64,000 nt of DNA from Microcyclospora pomicola (Eukaryota > Ascomycota > Dothideomycetes > Capnodiales). The stretch spans positions 62,001-126,000 of the forward strand of contig NHNY01000019.1 of NCBI GenBank assembly GCA_002786065.1, read 5' to 3'. Positions within the stretch are counted from its first letter, which is position 1. Each line of letters opens with the position of its first letter. The translations under genes and the position numbers were made by a program. Under the pieces are notes generated by a model. It was not told the DNA's origin and searched no databases. It worked only from the letters and a program-made list of their open reading frames with translations. This document shows, piece after piece, positions 44,232-56,116 of this stretch.

Positions 44232-46914
44232 CGATGCGTTTAGAAAGCGCTTGAAAGTGTGGTGGTCGTTGTTAGACCCGTCGTCGATGTTGCTGGGCCT
44301 CAGCCCTCATGGTCAAAGTGGGAAAGCCAGCTGAGATCGGAATCATCCAGGCCGGGTGAAGAGGAAATATGCAGTGGCGCTCGTGGTGACACTGGTATGT
44401 GATGGAGCAAGACTTGATGCAAGGAAGGCGCGATGACAGGAGGAATGAAAGGTCGATGCAGCTCGGAGTGGTGAACTCGATAGGGAGCGACTTGGCCCAA
44501 AGGCTAGAACTGGATTGCGGAAGTATGAAGAGAAGGGGAGGTGAGGTTGACGATTGTGGTCGTGGTAGTGCCAACAATGGGAGGTGGAGTTGGAGAGCAT
44601 GGAGCGGTAAAGTGGAGTCCGCGAAGTGGGAGCCGAGCAGTAGAGTCGACGTGATCGCCGGTTGTGGCTGCGGGTTTGGACGAGCGCGAATGCTAATTTG
44701 GCTGCAGATCCGAACGAACTAAACGAAGCATGCTCTCATGCCATGCAACATGCTTGTATCGATCCCGAGGCCAGGCACGCCAGGGACTACATGGATGCGC
44801 ATATAATGAGCCGGCTCGATCGCCTGGCACGTCTGGAGATGCTGTTTGCGGAGTGTTTATCGCGCTGTGACATGCGCTCCCATGCCCCGAGTACAGCGTC
44901 CTCACACGGCCAAGAATAGACCATCGCGCGCAAGTCCGAATGGCTGCAAAAGGTGGTACTGTACTCGCCACAACTCGCATGCGAATGTCGAGGCGTCGTT
45001 GTCGCCTCGTAGGCCAGCCAGCCATTCATCCCATCCGTGCGCCCTTTCGCCGGTACACCCCGGCATATTGCTGTACGATATTGCATTGCATTGCATTTGC
45101 GTCCGCGTCTGCATCTCGAACGTGTGCGTCTACAGGTACCGCATGGCTGAGACCCTCGCAAGTGCCTGATCGGCATATTACACGCTTGATATCATGATGT
45201 GGGTAGCGTTTGAGAGTAGCGAGGACGCCATTTGTTGGTCGATTGGACTGGCATGCAGCAACGTTACTGACCGTTGGCAAATTGGCCCCCAAGACGGGAC
45301 GATGGCCAGCAGCCCCGCGCTCTGAACATGTCTACAGCATGGACGGAGCAGCGTCCCGCGCCTACATTCCTGTCGTCTCCGCGTGGCTGATAACCTTTCT
45401 TCGGACTCCGCTTCGTTGTCCTATGTTCGAAGTTCATGTGTAGGCGATGCATCAGCCTGTAACACTTGGCGCGCAGGACGACGTACAAGGCCTCAGCATG
45501 AGGGCCCCCGAAGGCTTTGCGGCGGCACTTCCTAAATGGTTCTCGACCATTTCCCTGGAAGGGCGAAAGGGGTCAGGCTACCGTAATCTTCTGCCAGCAT
45601 TCCTGGTCAGCTTTCCACCACTCTCGACCAACGAATGTGCTTCGGCCCGCCGGTGACGACCTCCCTACTCTCGCCTCTCGGAACAACGTTGGAACAGAGC
45701 AGAGCTAGCGACGTGTTTGACGCGAAAGGTTTACGTGCTTGGCTTCCACCCACCAGTGCCACTAGTCCGATTTCCAGTGTCCACTATGTGTGATGAACAG
45801 TGTGTTCGCAAGACAGCTGTGTAACGTTTGTGATGACACGGCTCAACATCCGCTCGTGCTTCTTCAGACCCCAGACTTAAACTGCAATAGAGTTGGGTCT
45901 ATCGAATCCGTAGCAGCTTCAGCGGCAATCTCATGTTTGCTACAGCGCCTGAAAGCATCATGATCCATGGCAGATGCAGGCCGCCCATCTCGAGATGGGT
46001 CCGGAAAGCACGTTTGAATTCTGAGGCTTTCAACCACTTTTCGGTAATGCCGAGTCCACAGATTCGTGGCTTTTGGCGCATACGTAAGTGCGAATACTAT
46101 CATGATGTGTCTGGCAACGCAGAGGCATCTGGTGCAGCTACAGAGCTTCTCGCCTCGCGACTGTGATCCCAAACATGGCATTGATCCGAAAGCACAGTCG
46201 ATATGCTCGACAATTCATGTCATTCTCTTGCTGTATGGACAAGATTTCGCCGCGGCCAGGCTCTGGCGGAAATTTGTATCGCAGCAACGAGAACGATGAC
46301 GATAACAGCACCCCGGTCCAAATGTGAAACTGCATCTCAGATTGGAATGGGAACGAGCCGGATGCTGCAGGGGCCTGTTCTTGGACCGACAGAGTCTTGT
46401 TGCGGAAATAAGACAAGACGAGAGAAATGCGATTGACAGCACAGGCACGACTCGCGTTCGCGGACATCGTGCATCGTGATGGAGATCACGATCGCAGCAG
46501 CATAGGTTGGTTCATGACATACCTATCTTGTGATTATTGAGGATCCATCCATGGAAGACCAGTAGACGCGGACGCGTTGAACTGATCTTGAACCAGATTC
46601 GGTTTCTCAGGGACGGTTTTCTGTAGCGTCTACAAGGGTTCGGCGCGCGGTTCCGCATGAATCTCCGTCGGCAGATCATGAACGACCTCGGTCAGTGCGT
46701 TATCGACGTGAACATGCGTGCTCAACAGTTGTCGCGTCTGTGCATACCGCATCCACGTCGATAACGTTCAGAGTGTGGCTGGCGGACTCTATGCGGATGC
46801 GATCGTTACTGGAACCCGCGATCTGTGCTGGACTGATCTGGCCGAAAGCACCGCCCACGGTCGTTGACTAGGTTATTTACGTCGAAAACGTTGGCAACCG
46901 GCCAGCAGAAAGCA
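44232..46914. other. Divergent intergenic region, sugar porter / thioesterase
   Basis: 2.7 kb with no convincing gene on either strand. An ATTGC pentamer repeat (about 45084-45098) is the only simple repeat noted. The interval is long enough to hide a rapidly evolving or multi-exon small gene. Confidence 0.45.
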
Positions 46915-48056
46915 ATGGTGCATCCCGGCAATGTCCGGCTTCCCTTTGTGGACCTGATCAAACTGGAGAAGATTGATAACAGGACTTATCGGTCGATAGC
47001 CCCGCCATTCTGTCCTGGAAACGAGATCGGCCTGCGGAGAGCATATGGCGGCCACGTCTACGCTCAAGCAGCGTGGGCAGCATGCCAGACCATCAGTAGT
47101 GGGTTCGTGATCCATGTAAGTCGGCTGTTGAGCCTCATGAACAAGACGCGACCTATGATCTAGCTTGTCAAGCTGATCTCAATATCTTGACGTAGAGTGT
47201 TGCTGGGAATTTCATCCTCGGGGGCCTTGTTGACGTGCCATTCCTCTATACCGTCCAAACCATCCGCAATGGCCGTTCGTACTGTACGCGCATCGTCAAT
47301 GTGACACAGGCCAGTGCAGGTGACATCTGCTTCACCTGTACAGTGTCCTTCAAAGTCGCAGAACCAGGACTGCTTGATGTGCAAGCCCCCATCGACCTCT
47401 GGACCAAATATGCCTCCGTCCTCTCAGGAAAGCGGCCACTGGATTTTCCCTTTTGCCCAGGTCTGGATACGCCCTCGTTCGTTCAGCGACGCGTCTCGAC
47501 CGGACTCGACGATGCCTTCCCTGGTCTCGACATGCCTCAGGTCGACATGAGTCCCTACAACACCCCCCGCCACCCTCTATCCCGGCGACAGCTATCCTTT
47601 TATCGAGCTATTGGGCCTCTATCCCCATCTACCGATCCGAACTTACACCTTTGCGCGCACCTCTACGCCTCAGATCGCAACGGCATGTTCTACGTCGCCA
47701 ACCACTTCGACCTCGGCGACCTGTGGACAAGCATGGGCAGTCTCTCGCATCACGTCGTCTTCCACGCCCCGCTCGCCGATCTCCTGTTCCGCGGCTCCGA
47801 CGGCCACGAGACTTCGCCACAGGACGACTCAGCCGGCCGCTGGTTCGCCAAGGAGGACTCCACGGACCGCATCACCGGCGGCCGTGGCATGTATCACGGC
47901 AAGCTGTATGCCCCCAGCGGCGTGCACATTGCCACCACCATGCAGGATGGATACATTCGCCTCACCGGCAAGCCCGAGGCGACGGCGGCGGAGCGCGAGA
48001 TTGTGCAGGCGCGCCTGAAGGCGTATCCAAGCCTCAAGGCCAAGGAGAGATTATAA
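46915..48056 (+). CDS. Acyl-CoA thioesterase, TesB-like double hotdog
   Basis: The enzyme hydrolyses acyl-CoA to free fatty acid and CoA. The model is join(46915..47115,47196..48056), 353 aa, with an 80-nt intron. Residues 1-70 (MVHPGNVRLPF, PPFCPGNEIGLRRAYGGHVYAQAAWAACQTI) form the first strands and hotdog helix; exon 2 continues with SVAGNFILGGLVDVPFLYTVQTIRNGRSYCTR. The second hotdog contains YVANHFDLGDLWTSMGSLSHHVVFH and WFAKEDSTDRITGGRGMYHGKLY, typical of the TesB/ACOT8 group. The protein ends in KERL, only a weak match to a peroxisomal PTS1 signal, so peroxisomal location is uncertain. Codons before 46915 in this frame lack an ATG. Confidence 0.9.
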
Positions 48057-48950
48057 GCCTCATGGCAAGCATACTTGTTGCGTCAGAAAGGGGTCAGATG
48101 GGTGATGCGGACTCTACAGTCGCTGTGAGCGTTCATGGTCCCTCTGAGCCGAGGGGAGACAGTCTCGCTCGTACCCCATCGATAGGTCTCTTGACAAAGT
48201 CCTTTCGAGCACGAAGACACCTCGCCGATGGATTTGTCTCGTGGCGAAGCCCAGATCCAGCGACACGACCGCCCCGCATCGAGCATCATGCGATGGCATC
48301 TACCGTCCTCGTGGCGGTCTGTGCAGGTGGCAGCTCTGTATCGAGCCCTGATCACGACGCTCCAACAAATCTCAGTGTAAAGTATCGGAGAGGTTCACGC
48401 GAAATCGCCCGTTACATAGTATCCTTAAGATACCCCTAGTAAGTACTTACGTACATGTACACACCAGAACGCATTTCTCACAGATACTTTTACATGCTCT
48501 GATATAACACTTCATGTTCCTCGTCTATACACTGCCTCTCTTCGACTCGCTGAAATACCGCTCACAAGACCGCTCAGCATCCCAAGATGAAAGCTCCAAG
48601 CATGATCCCGCCAGAGGTACAGAGACAAAACTCGCATTGGATTCAAAAGGGTATCTTAGCAGAAGGGAAAATCGCATTCTTGCATATTATCCAGAAAAGG
48701 GGGATGGGTTCTCGTGAAAGTATGAAACGGCACTGCTCTTGGCCACGCCACGATCTGATAACGTCGTGGGCGACAGGTGGCCAGCAATGTGATGGCTGTT
48801 ACCAATTGTGGAGGGTGTGTATCATCGTGTCACAAGTGGGAGTTCGTTATATTGTGAATCAGGTGCATGGTGGAGAGTAGGATGCAACATGTCAATCGTA
48901 AAGTCGTGAGGCTTGGGAAATTCTTCTCGAGACAGACCATCAGATGCATC
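48057..48950. other. Convergent 3' region, thioesterase / Zn2Cys6 regulator
   Basis: 894 bp, no coding frame with recognisable features. A plus-strand open frame running from 47453 into it is an antiphase shadow of the thioesterase. Confidence 0.5.
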
Positions 48951-51921
48951 TCAGAAACCCGAATTGCCGGTACTGGTCCCAAGCAGCAGCTCTAGCATAT
49001 CCTGCCCACCAAGCTCAGGACCGTACATGGTCGAGTTGACGTCGGCGCCACCGGTATAATTGATGAGCGGATCCAGCGGAAGCGCGAGCCAGTCCTGTCC
49101 CGGGCCGGGGAAACCGTTGTAGTCATACACAGCGTTACCGCTTCCTGCTGGAGACAAGTTGTTGGTGGCATTGTTGCTGGCTGGCGACGTGAAACCGTAG
49201 TTCGGCGGTGGCATCACGGAGAACTGGCCATTGGGGCTCGCGAGGTTGTAGAGCTCGTTCGAAACGCCGTACAGCGAGTTCATGTTACCATTGTCCTGCA
49301 TGCCGTTCATGTTGTTCGACATCGGTTGATTGTACGACCATGAGGACTGAGATGTTGGACCACCAGAATTCCCGTGTTGATGGTATTGGCTCGGTGGGAG
49401 CTGATTTGTGGTGGCGAGAATGGAGGCAGATGGGTCATATTGGCTGACTCTACGACTACGACCAGCACGTCCATCTGCAGAGATACGCACAAGCCGAGGC
49501 TTTAGACTTTGTGTCAGAGTGTCCAGCAGGTCCGCAAAGCGGCTCGCGACATGGACATCGTCCACGACCGAAGTACGTAGTGCCTCAACAGTACGATCCA
49601 GTAGAGTCAAGGAGTCCGCGACATCGTTTTCGCTGGCACCAAGCGAGAATGACTTGAGCAGCATGATCGCAACGCTGACGATGCGGAAGTAAGTCCGGAC
49701 GGGGGCGTGCTTGAGGTAGTCTCCAGGAGCAAGGCCGTCGACGACTATCTTCAACAGGTTACGAGCGGAGTCACCGACCAAGACCATGTACTTCCGATCT
49801 CCTCCGAATTGTTTAGCAAGAGTCTCAGGCGCGATTGCTGCAGGATCAGGCTTGAGACCGTTGCGAGCGGCCGACTCCAATGGATGATCAAGAAGGGTGG
49901 AGGCCTGCTCGTTGGCGCAACGCTCGGCCACCGCTTGCAGTGGCAGCGCATTCAGATAGACACGGCAGTACTCGTATTCGATCATCAATATGTATCGCAT
50001 GTGCTTGGGGATCGAGACACATTTGTCGAAGTCAGTACGCCAACGATCGACCGGACGCTGCAATTGTTCCAGGGCTGCTTTGTAGTCGCCATTCCGGATC
50101 AAGTCGCGGGTGAACTCCTTGTTGGCGAAAACCCTCTGATTACCTTCGCGCATGATGGCGGCCATTCGGAGCCAGAAGTGTAAGACCGTTTCCTTGATCC
50201 CACTGTGTTGACTGATCTCCGCTGTATAAAGCCTGCTGTCTTCTGGCTTGCTATAATTGCCGGGCAGCATTGAAGTAAGTCCGAGTCTTCCGCTAGTCTG
50301 GGTGACATATACCAGAAGAAGATCTCTGACATTGCTTCGACGTCCGTCGTATGCTCGTAGGTCTCCAGCTGAGAGCGGCTTTCCACTAGCAGACTTGGCA
50401 TGGCGTTGCCAGTCGCTGGTATCGAATACACCAATCTCGAAAGCCAGAGACATAGAAAGACCAAGGAGCATCCAGCACATACGGTCACTGCGCCAGCAAG
50501 GTTCAAGCCAAGCATCCATGCGTTGCCCACCAATACCAATCGACGGATCAGTATTGTTGAGATCAGGCGTTGGCGCCCGCTCGTCGGGGATCATGAGCTC
50601 TTCATCGTCCTCCTCGGGCGGGAAATGCATGGCTCGTGGATGCCATTCTGTAATAAGGACGAGCGACTCTACTGTGCCAAGGGTCCGAAGACCTTTACGA
50701 GAAAGTGGATTCACATCAGCGCCGGGCTCTGATCCAGCCTGGCAGAATCCACCACCGAACTGCTCTTGACCCCATATCAGGCGATCTACCATGCCAGACA
50801 TGTACTTCCATAACTTGTCGTGTATGGCCTGTGGTCGTGTTATCCTTCCAGGTCCTTCGAGCTGCATGTGGCGTGACGCGATCAAGAGGATCGCCACTGT
50901 CAGCATCGATTCCTGTGTGAGGAGCTTCTCATGCTCGCTTGGAGCTCGGAAGTCAGGGACCGCGACAGGAGTCAAAGGTGCCAAATAGGTGTAGAAGTAC
51001 TGAACATAGTCTATTGCTTCTCTGGCAGTGAACCAGCCGGCACGAACAAAGCGGAATCGAGACCAAGCTCTCAAGGCGGAAGCGTAACCAGCAGTATCTG
51101 CAGTCGGATCGCTAGCAGTACGATATTCGCCATTCGTGCGTCGCGGCACAGCGGTAGAGCCAGATGTGTTTGCAGGTCCGTCGACTACTGGACTTGTAAT
51201 TGGAGGAAGAGAGCTCGGACTGATCCCGGTAAGCCCGACTGGTCGTGTAAGGCTTGCATTGCTGTTATGTCGGTACGAGGCCGCTCCAGAAGCAAGATCC
51301 GACAGAACCTTCAGAGCGTCATGACCACTGTGAACCTCGCGGAATTGCAGAACTCCAGCTGCGATATCACTGACTTTGTGGTCTTCTTCTCCGTACACCA
51401 CTTGTTTTGCGACAGGGGGTCGTGACAACGGCTTCGATCTGCCTTTGGAGCCTCCAGGTGTGCGAGGCTCATCACTTTCCTCATCCTCATATTGTTCTGC
51501 CTCTGGGCGCACCGACACTGATGTTCTGGCTCGTTTCCGCCCACTCTTTACGGCATATTCCACCTCTTCCACCTCCGAGTCTGCCTCTTCCGATCCATAT
51601 TTCCCACTCTTCTTCTTGCGCCTCGTGGCGGAGAAGAAGCACTCTTTGGACTCTCTGCTGCATCGCTTGCATGGCGGATCATGCGGGTTGTCGACTGACC
51701 CTAAATCACAGCGTACTTTGCGTCGGCGACATGGGATACATGCTGTGGCACTCAGTTAGCGGTGTCGCAAAGAGGAGGAGGGTCTGCCTCAAAGCTGGCT
51801 TACCCTGGTAAGTGCGCTGATGAATGCCAGTATGGTTGTTGTGCTTGACTGGAGGAGATTGATCGTGATGTTGCTGCTCGCCCGCAGGGTTCGGGATCTG
51901 TTGGCGCGCGTCGACGTCCAT
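48951..51921 (-). CDS. Zn2Cys6 transcription factor
   Basis: The model is complement(join(48951..51742,51804..51921)), 969 aa. The 61-nt intron sits just before the zinc cluster; the junction gives TYQ-ACIPCRRRKVRC. Cysteines at 41, 44, 51, 64, 67 and 74 form the C-x2-C-x6-C-x12-C-x2-C-x6-C pattern; the 12-residue middle loop is longer than usual. A basic stretch follows (TRRKKKSGKYG, then GRKRARTS). The fungal-specific middle homology region starts at about 260 (AWSRFRFVRAGWFTAREAIDYVQYF, ILLIASRHMQLEGPGR, ESLVLITEWHPRA). The C-terminal 150 residues are Asn/Gln/Gly/Ser-rich, a likely activation domain. The target genes are unknown; it diverges from nothing close and need not regulate its neighbours. 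Confidence 0.92.
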
Positions 51922-52815
51922 GATACTTTCGAGATGAAAGCAATGTGGTTGAACCGCTGCAAACCGCGACACGCCTCCGGCAGTCGTTGAGGTGGGCTGT
52001 CTAGCTCCAATAAGGTGGGGGACCACTTGCGCCGAGCTGAGCTGACGAAAGCTGGTTTCAGATATTGCTTGGTCGAGGTATGTTCTTGATGACCGAAGTC
52101 TTGCGAAAACACAGGTTGGTCATGATCTGTCGGCGAGGCTTCTGTGTTCGAGGCTGTGTTTGTATCGCGGTCAGGCCAGTACAGAATGTGAATGACAACC
52201 TAAGCCATCGGCATCTACCGGCTTATGCTTCGAAGGAGGCTGACACTCCATGTCAAGTCATACGCACCAGAGACCTTGACAGAGAACATGTGATTATGAG
52301 TATGCACATAAGTGAATAGTGGTTGACAGCACACGAAAAGAATGTAACGGAAGTAATATGCAGCTGTCAGGACATCGGCCTCGAGTTGAGAACAAGTTTA
52401 TGGACGTGGTTGACGAGAACAGCTCAAGAGATCAGTCACATGCGTGAGCTGCGCGTACGACAGTAACATCATCGAGCATGTGGACTGCTGTACTACCGTG
52501 AGCATGTGCTGGCGCCGATATTGAGAGAGTTGCAGATGCTGATGAGCGCAGGGTATGTGCAAGAGCAGTGGCAACGTAGCACAGTAGACAACTTTTGGTC
52601 CTCTTCCATGGGTATGCTGTGAGTTCCGATCATCTCGAATGCCTATTGATGAGACGGTATTGTTCCGACAATGTATTCAATGGTAACATGCAAGGTCATG
52701 ACCCGCAATTCCCAATCGCCTGAATGGGAAGGTCGTCAGGTTTTTGGTTGGTGATCTGGCAATCTTGCCATGACATGAACTTATACGAGTAAGGCCAGGT
52801 TTTACATTTCTCCGA
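51922..52815. other. Zn2Cys6 regulator promoter / IBA57 3' region
   Basis: 894 bp on the minus-strand side of both genes. No coding signal or repeat noted. Confidence 0.5.
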
Positions 52816-53994
52816 TCATTCAACCCGCTTCTGCATCTTAGGCGCTCGTACCCGACCTCTTAGCCAGTCTGGGACATATGCCCGGACCCCGACTTTGCTC
52901 TCGTCCGCGGCTATGGTAAAGAACTTGTCCTCTGGCGAAAAATTGCTACCCTCGCCAGACACCACGAGGTCAGTCATCTGTTCGAGTCTGCACATGCCGA
53001 GTCCGATGTTGCCAATACTGGCTATGAGCTTGCCCGTGGCTTTCTGTCTCCTGTCATCCTTCCTGATTCCCGCTCCAGCCATAACTCTCGAGCTCTCTGA
53101 CTGCTTTAGACTGTATTCCAGCTTCTCTGGAGCACCAGAACCACTCTCATAAAGCTGAACGGGTAAGATGCGTCGTCTCACAACACCGGTATGATGAGTG
53201 CGGATGGTGAGCTCCTGGCCTATGTAGCATCCTTTTCGGAAATCGATACCGCCCATGATATCAAAGTTGTAGTTCATCGGTAGACAATCGTCTCGTGGTA
53301 TCTCTTGTTGACCCTCTGCGACTCCTCGCAGGTACCTTCGTATCGTGTATGCGTCCAATGGCACTTCTTCCACTTCGTCCACCAAAGCCGATGCGGAGGT
53401 CGAAGGCAGCAGCACACGCTGACCCATGCCTGGAGCTCGCGAGTCCACCAGCGTCAAGCCACCAGGCGGACCCGTTCCAGATCGTGTATGGGGTGTCCAT
53501 CTGTCTCCTTCCTTCCACACGCTCCATACGTCCAGCTCGCCTTCCTCTACCAGCCTCAATTTGAATTTGGACCGCAGTTTATGCCTTTTGAGGTGTTTGA
53601 GCAGAGTTTCAGCCTGATCACCGTCCACTTCCACCAGATAACCTTGATCTGTATCTTTGTTCTGTTCATCGTGCCAGGGCGTACCTAGAGTCGGATAGAC
53701 AAAAACGTCGTGCAGCACTTTCCCCTGCGCCGTAAGGAATGCCGTGTAAAAGCCGGCTGTAGAGTCGTCTCGAACATTATTCGTGATGATGCCTTGGAGA
53801 AACTTAGGTGCTTCCGGGCCATGTAAGGATATCAATCGTCGTGAAGCGAGCTTCGCGGCGCCGGATGCTGGTGGAGAGGGAGGTGGAGTGCTAGCTGCAC
53901 TCGAGGTATATGCCCGTCGACCAGGACGGGAGGTCTGCTTGCAGAGACATGAGGCGCATATCCAGGGCGTTCGCAATTTTGTGGTCGCAACCAT
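52816..53994 (-). CDS. iba57: IBA57/CAF17-type Fe-S cluster assembly factor
   Basis: This mitochondrial folate-binding-fold protein works with Isa1/Isa2 to mature [4Fe-4S] clusters of aconitase and radical-SAM enzymes. The gene has one exon of 392 aa; the ATG at 53994 (MVATTKLRTPWICASCLC) gives a basic, targeting-like N-terminus and codons upstream lack ATG. Hallmarks are RRLISLHGPEAPKFLQGIITNNV, FYTAFLTAQGKVLHDVFVYP, YLVEVDGD and the family signature FRKGCYIGQELTIRTHHTGVVRRRILPV. The C-terminal barrel (GKLIASIGNIGLGMCRLEQ) is present. The length suits fungal Iba57. Confidence 0.93.
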   Translation of the reverse strand: MVATTKLRTPWICASCLCKQTSRPGRRAYTSSAASTPPPSPPASGAAKLASRRLISLHGPEAPKFLQGIITNNVRDDSTAGFYTAFLTAQGKVLHDVFVYPTLGTPWHDEQNKDTDQGYLVEVDGDQAETLLKHLKRHKLRSKFKLRLVEEGELDVWSVWKEGDRWTPHTRSGTGPPGGLTLVDSRAPGMGQRVLLPSTSASALVDEVEEVPLDAYTIRRYLRGVAEGQQEIPRDDCLPMNYNFDIMGGIDFRKGCYIGQELTIRTHHTGVVRRRILPVQLYESGSGAPEKLEYSLKQSESSRVMAGAGIRKDDRRQKATGKLIASIGNIGLGMCRLEQMTDLVVSGEGSNFSPEDKFFTIAADESKVGVRAYVPDWLRGRVRAPKMQKRVE

Positions 53995-55201
53995 TACAGC
54001 ATTACAACAGAGGAGAAAGATGAATTGGTGGTTCAAGTTGAGAAGAGAGTGATGGAAATCACATACCTCTTATTATTGGTAGCTCAAGATTTGTCGTCCA
54101 TGACAGACTGATGTCACAAGCTCACAGCTGTTCCTAGATACACGACGTAGAATACAGGGTAATAAAGTACCTGTAGGTAGCAATCGACATGCAACCTTAC
54201 TCTCGAAACCGGTCTCACTACATTAGATATCGTAAAGTGCCAAGACGATGGATCTAAGAAGTTCAGACGATATCTCGTTGTCTGGTGACCTTGCCACTGC
54301 CAATGCGCTTCTCTCGAGTATCTCAACCCTAAGTCAGGGTTACCAGAATTCAACATAACACTCACCACGATAAACAAAACGCATTGAATCTCCATTTCCA
54401 GGTGCTCAATTAACATTGGTTCAATCGGACGATAAGCGATATTCCTCTGTCCCAAAAATGCGTCCACCCCGACGTGCCGCAAAGATTCTCCGGATGTGTT
54501 GAGTGGGATAAGAAAGAAGACCTATGTAGAAACCCATTGGACACGATACGATCTAGGATGCTCGCATCCGCGCAATTCTGCAGCGGTCAATCAATCTATC
54601 AACAAGGCGACGAGCGCCTCCAGATCAAAGATGAGGTGTCACCGCGCCGCCAGCACCGCGAGATGTAGCGTCTTCAACTGTTACCGCTGGTAGCATCGAG
54701 GGTTACATGCATGATCAGAGCTCATGCAAGGCAGATCAAGCGCCCGCCTTACGCAGAAGTATTCGCCCCAAATCTCCATCTCTACCTTCCAGCTCTGAGA
54801 TCGCACGCACGTGCAAGTCATGTCCATGAGAAGATGTTGCCGTTCGGACCGGGTCGATCGCCAAAGACTCGAGAACTAGGCAAGGCGCCGGAGAGCAAGT
54901 CGGGCTTGGGGAATGATCGACGCTGCGAGGCGTGAGTTCGAAGGCTTCTAGCGTGATCTCGGGCGCGACTACCTGCTAAGGCTACTACTCCTACATGCAC
55001 TGCTACTGGCAAGTGAGGTGTCGATGGACGATGGAGCGGAGGCGGAAGCATAGCACTGATGGCCTTGGTCGGGAAGTGAGAGATATATAAAAGACAACAG
55101 AGGTAGGTGCTGTTCATTTCGATCGATCAACACATCCAGCTTGTCCATCACGTTCGCTCCAACACAAACCGTGCAATACATTTGTTTCCACATCTTCCAG
55201 C
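53995..55201. promoter_or_regulatory. Divergent intergenic region, IBA57 / cutinase
   Basis: 1.2 kb with no coding frame. It holds the cutinase core promoter. Confidence 0.45.
55084..55093 (+). promoter_or_regulatory. TATA box of the cutinase-like gene
   Basis: TATATAAAAG stands about 108 bp before the ATG. A strong TATA element fits a gene that is highly inducible. Confidence 0.6.
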
Positions 55202-55946
55202 ATGGTCAACACTCTCTTCGCCGTGGCCACCATGGCCTCGCTGGCCACCGCCATTCCCATACTGGCGCGTGACACCTGCTACTCCGGCCTGTACATGATC
55301 GTAGCCAGGGGCTCCGGCGAAGCAGCCGGCGAAGGCAAACCAGGCGCAGTGGCCGACCTCATCGCCGCCCAGATCCCGGACTCTGCCTCCGTGGCGGTCG
55401 ACTACCCAGCGACGATCATCAGCAGCGATGATGACGATGAGTACTACGACTCCGTCACCGATGGGATCAATGATACGATCAACAAGATCCACAGCTACGT
55501 CGATTCCTGCGGCGACGAGAGCCGCATCGTGCTCATCGGCTACAGCCAGGGTGGCAATGTCATGACGGACGTGCTGGCGGGCGGGGTGGACAAGCCCGCG
55601 CCCTTGGACTCGTCGTATAGCCAGTACAGTAAGTCATTCTGAAAAGGAGACCGTTTCGAGTCATTTGCTGAGTTCTACTCCAGTCACTGGCACTGTTGTT
55701 TTTGGTGACCCGACGTTCACCGCGGACCAGAGCTTCGATGCTGGAAACAGCACCAAGGACGGCATCTTTGCACGCAGCGAAGGAGGTTCGTCGCTCGCGC
55801 TGCTAAACACTTACGCCGACACCATCCGCAGCTACTGCGACGAGCATGACCCATTCTGTGCAAGTGGTGACAACATTGATGTCCACTATGCCGAGGTGCT
55901 GGACCATGAGGATGAGGCAGCAGACTTCATTGTGTCCTTGGCGTGA
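55202..55946 (+). CDS. Secreted cutinase / acetylxylan esterase family (CE5)
   Basis: The model is join(55202..55628,55684..55946), 229 aa, one 55-nt intron. A signal peptide (MVNTLFAVATMASLATAIP) precedes an alpha/beta hydrolase. The nucleophile elbow is IGYSQGG with Ser115; Asp198 lies in YCDEHDPFC and His210 in DVHYAEV, completing the triad; cysteine pairs (C26/C103 and C194/C201) fit CE5 disulphides. The family cleaves cutin or acetylated xylan outside the cell. An acidic loop (SSDDDDEYYDS) replaces the usual neutral segment and may affect pH preference or substrate. Cutinase versus acetylxylan esterase cannot be decided. It converges with nitrate reductase (170 bp between stops). Confidence 0.92.
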
Positions 55947-56116
55947 GTAGAGACTGGCTCAAGGTTCGTAATGATGTACTCAATCAATCGTCATGTTCAT
56001 TCATGGTTTATCTTTCAAAATGTGCTTTTTGCTGTGGTACAATCTCGTTTGAAACAGCATCTGTATTCGCCCGGGAGTGAACAGCATGATTCATCAAACG
56101 GTCCTCGATGCTGCCA

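Noticed and set aside
47453-48439. Plus-strand open frame of 328 codons
   Set aside because: It is an out-of-phase shadow of the thioesterase; composition is Arg/Pro/His-rich with no family match.
40372-55946. Secondary-metabolite cluster
   Set aside because: Oxygenase, transporter, thioesterase, regulator and esterase are present, but there is no backbone synthase and housekeeping genes (IBA57, KTR) are interleaved.
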